Shown here: in pieces, positions 6,349 to 7,433 of the stretch
Position numbering within the stretch: position 1 is the stretch's first letter
Layout of the letters: each line of letters begins with the position of its first letter
Assembly: GCA_030043175.1 (NCBI GenBank)
Contig: JASHYD010001170.1
Span: 1 to 7,433, forward strand
Reading direction: 5' to 3'
DNA length: 7,433 nt
Source: Xanthobacteraceae bacterium
GTDB lineage: Bacteria; Pseudomonadota; Alphaproteobacteria; Rhizobiales; Xanthobacteraceae
The notes under the pieces: model-generated
What the model was told of the DNA's origin: nothing
The model's input: only the letters and a program-made list of their open reading frames with translations
Database searches by the model: none
Position numbers and translations under genes: made by a program

Positions 6349-7433
<1,085 letters not shown>

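Overview
This GC-rich window most likely comes from an alphaproteobacterium of the order Hyphomicrobiales (Rhizobiales), in the Bradyrhizobium/Rhodopseudomonas neighbourhood. The nuo order A-B-C-D-E-F, the rhizobial-type NuoA, NuoB and NuoD sequences, and the high G+C all point that way. No database search was run, so genus level is a guess.

Layout. Bases 1-1921 hold two genes on the minus strand: an alpha/beta hydrolase (1004-1921) followed by the first 331 codons of an RND/MMPL-type membrane transporter (1-993, running off the left edge). The hydrolase stop codon lies at the edge of the transporter's AGGAGG ribosome binding site, so the two are probably one translationally coupled operon. 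Bases 1922-2709 are a divergent intergenic region of about 790 bases with no gene I can defend. It contains one candidate sigma70-type promoter toward nuo, weak inverted repeats, a 12-base tandem repeat with a GC palindrome, and a duplicated G-rich tract directly in front of nuoA.

Bases 2710-7433 are the start of the respiratory complex I (NADH:quinone oxidoreductase) operon on the plus strand: nuoA, nuoB, nuoC, nuoD, nuoE and a 3'-truncated nuoF. Spacing is tight: nuoA/nuoB overlap by 10 bases, nuoB/nuoC are 4 bases apart, and nuoC/nuoD overlap by 4 bases. NuoA is part of the membrane arm. NuoB carries cluster N2 and, with NuoC and NuoD, forms the quinone-reducing connecting module. NuoE (N1a) and NuoF (FMN, N3) form the NADH-oxidising module. 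All ligand and signature residues expected in the sequenced parts are present, so the operon looks functional. The remaining nuo genes should follow on the right.

The less ordinary parts are the junctions. Between nuoD and nuoE lies a 184-base spacer that holds a 59-codon GTG-start frame overlapping the nuoD stop. The 3' end of nuoE runs into a pyrimidine-then-purine inverted repeat that supplies an in-frame low-complexity tail, the stop codon, a perfect 10-bp hairpin and an overlapping four-run G-quadruplex motif just before nuoF. I see no exotic or undescribed system; these junctions are the best leads.
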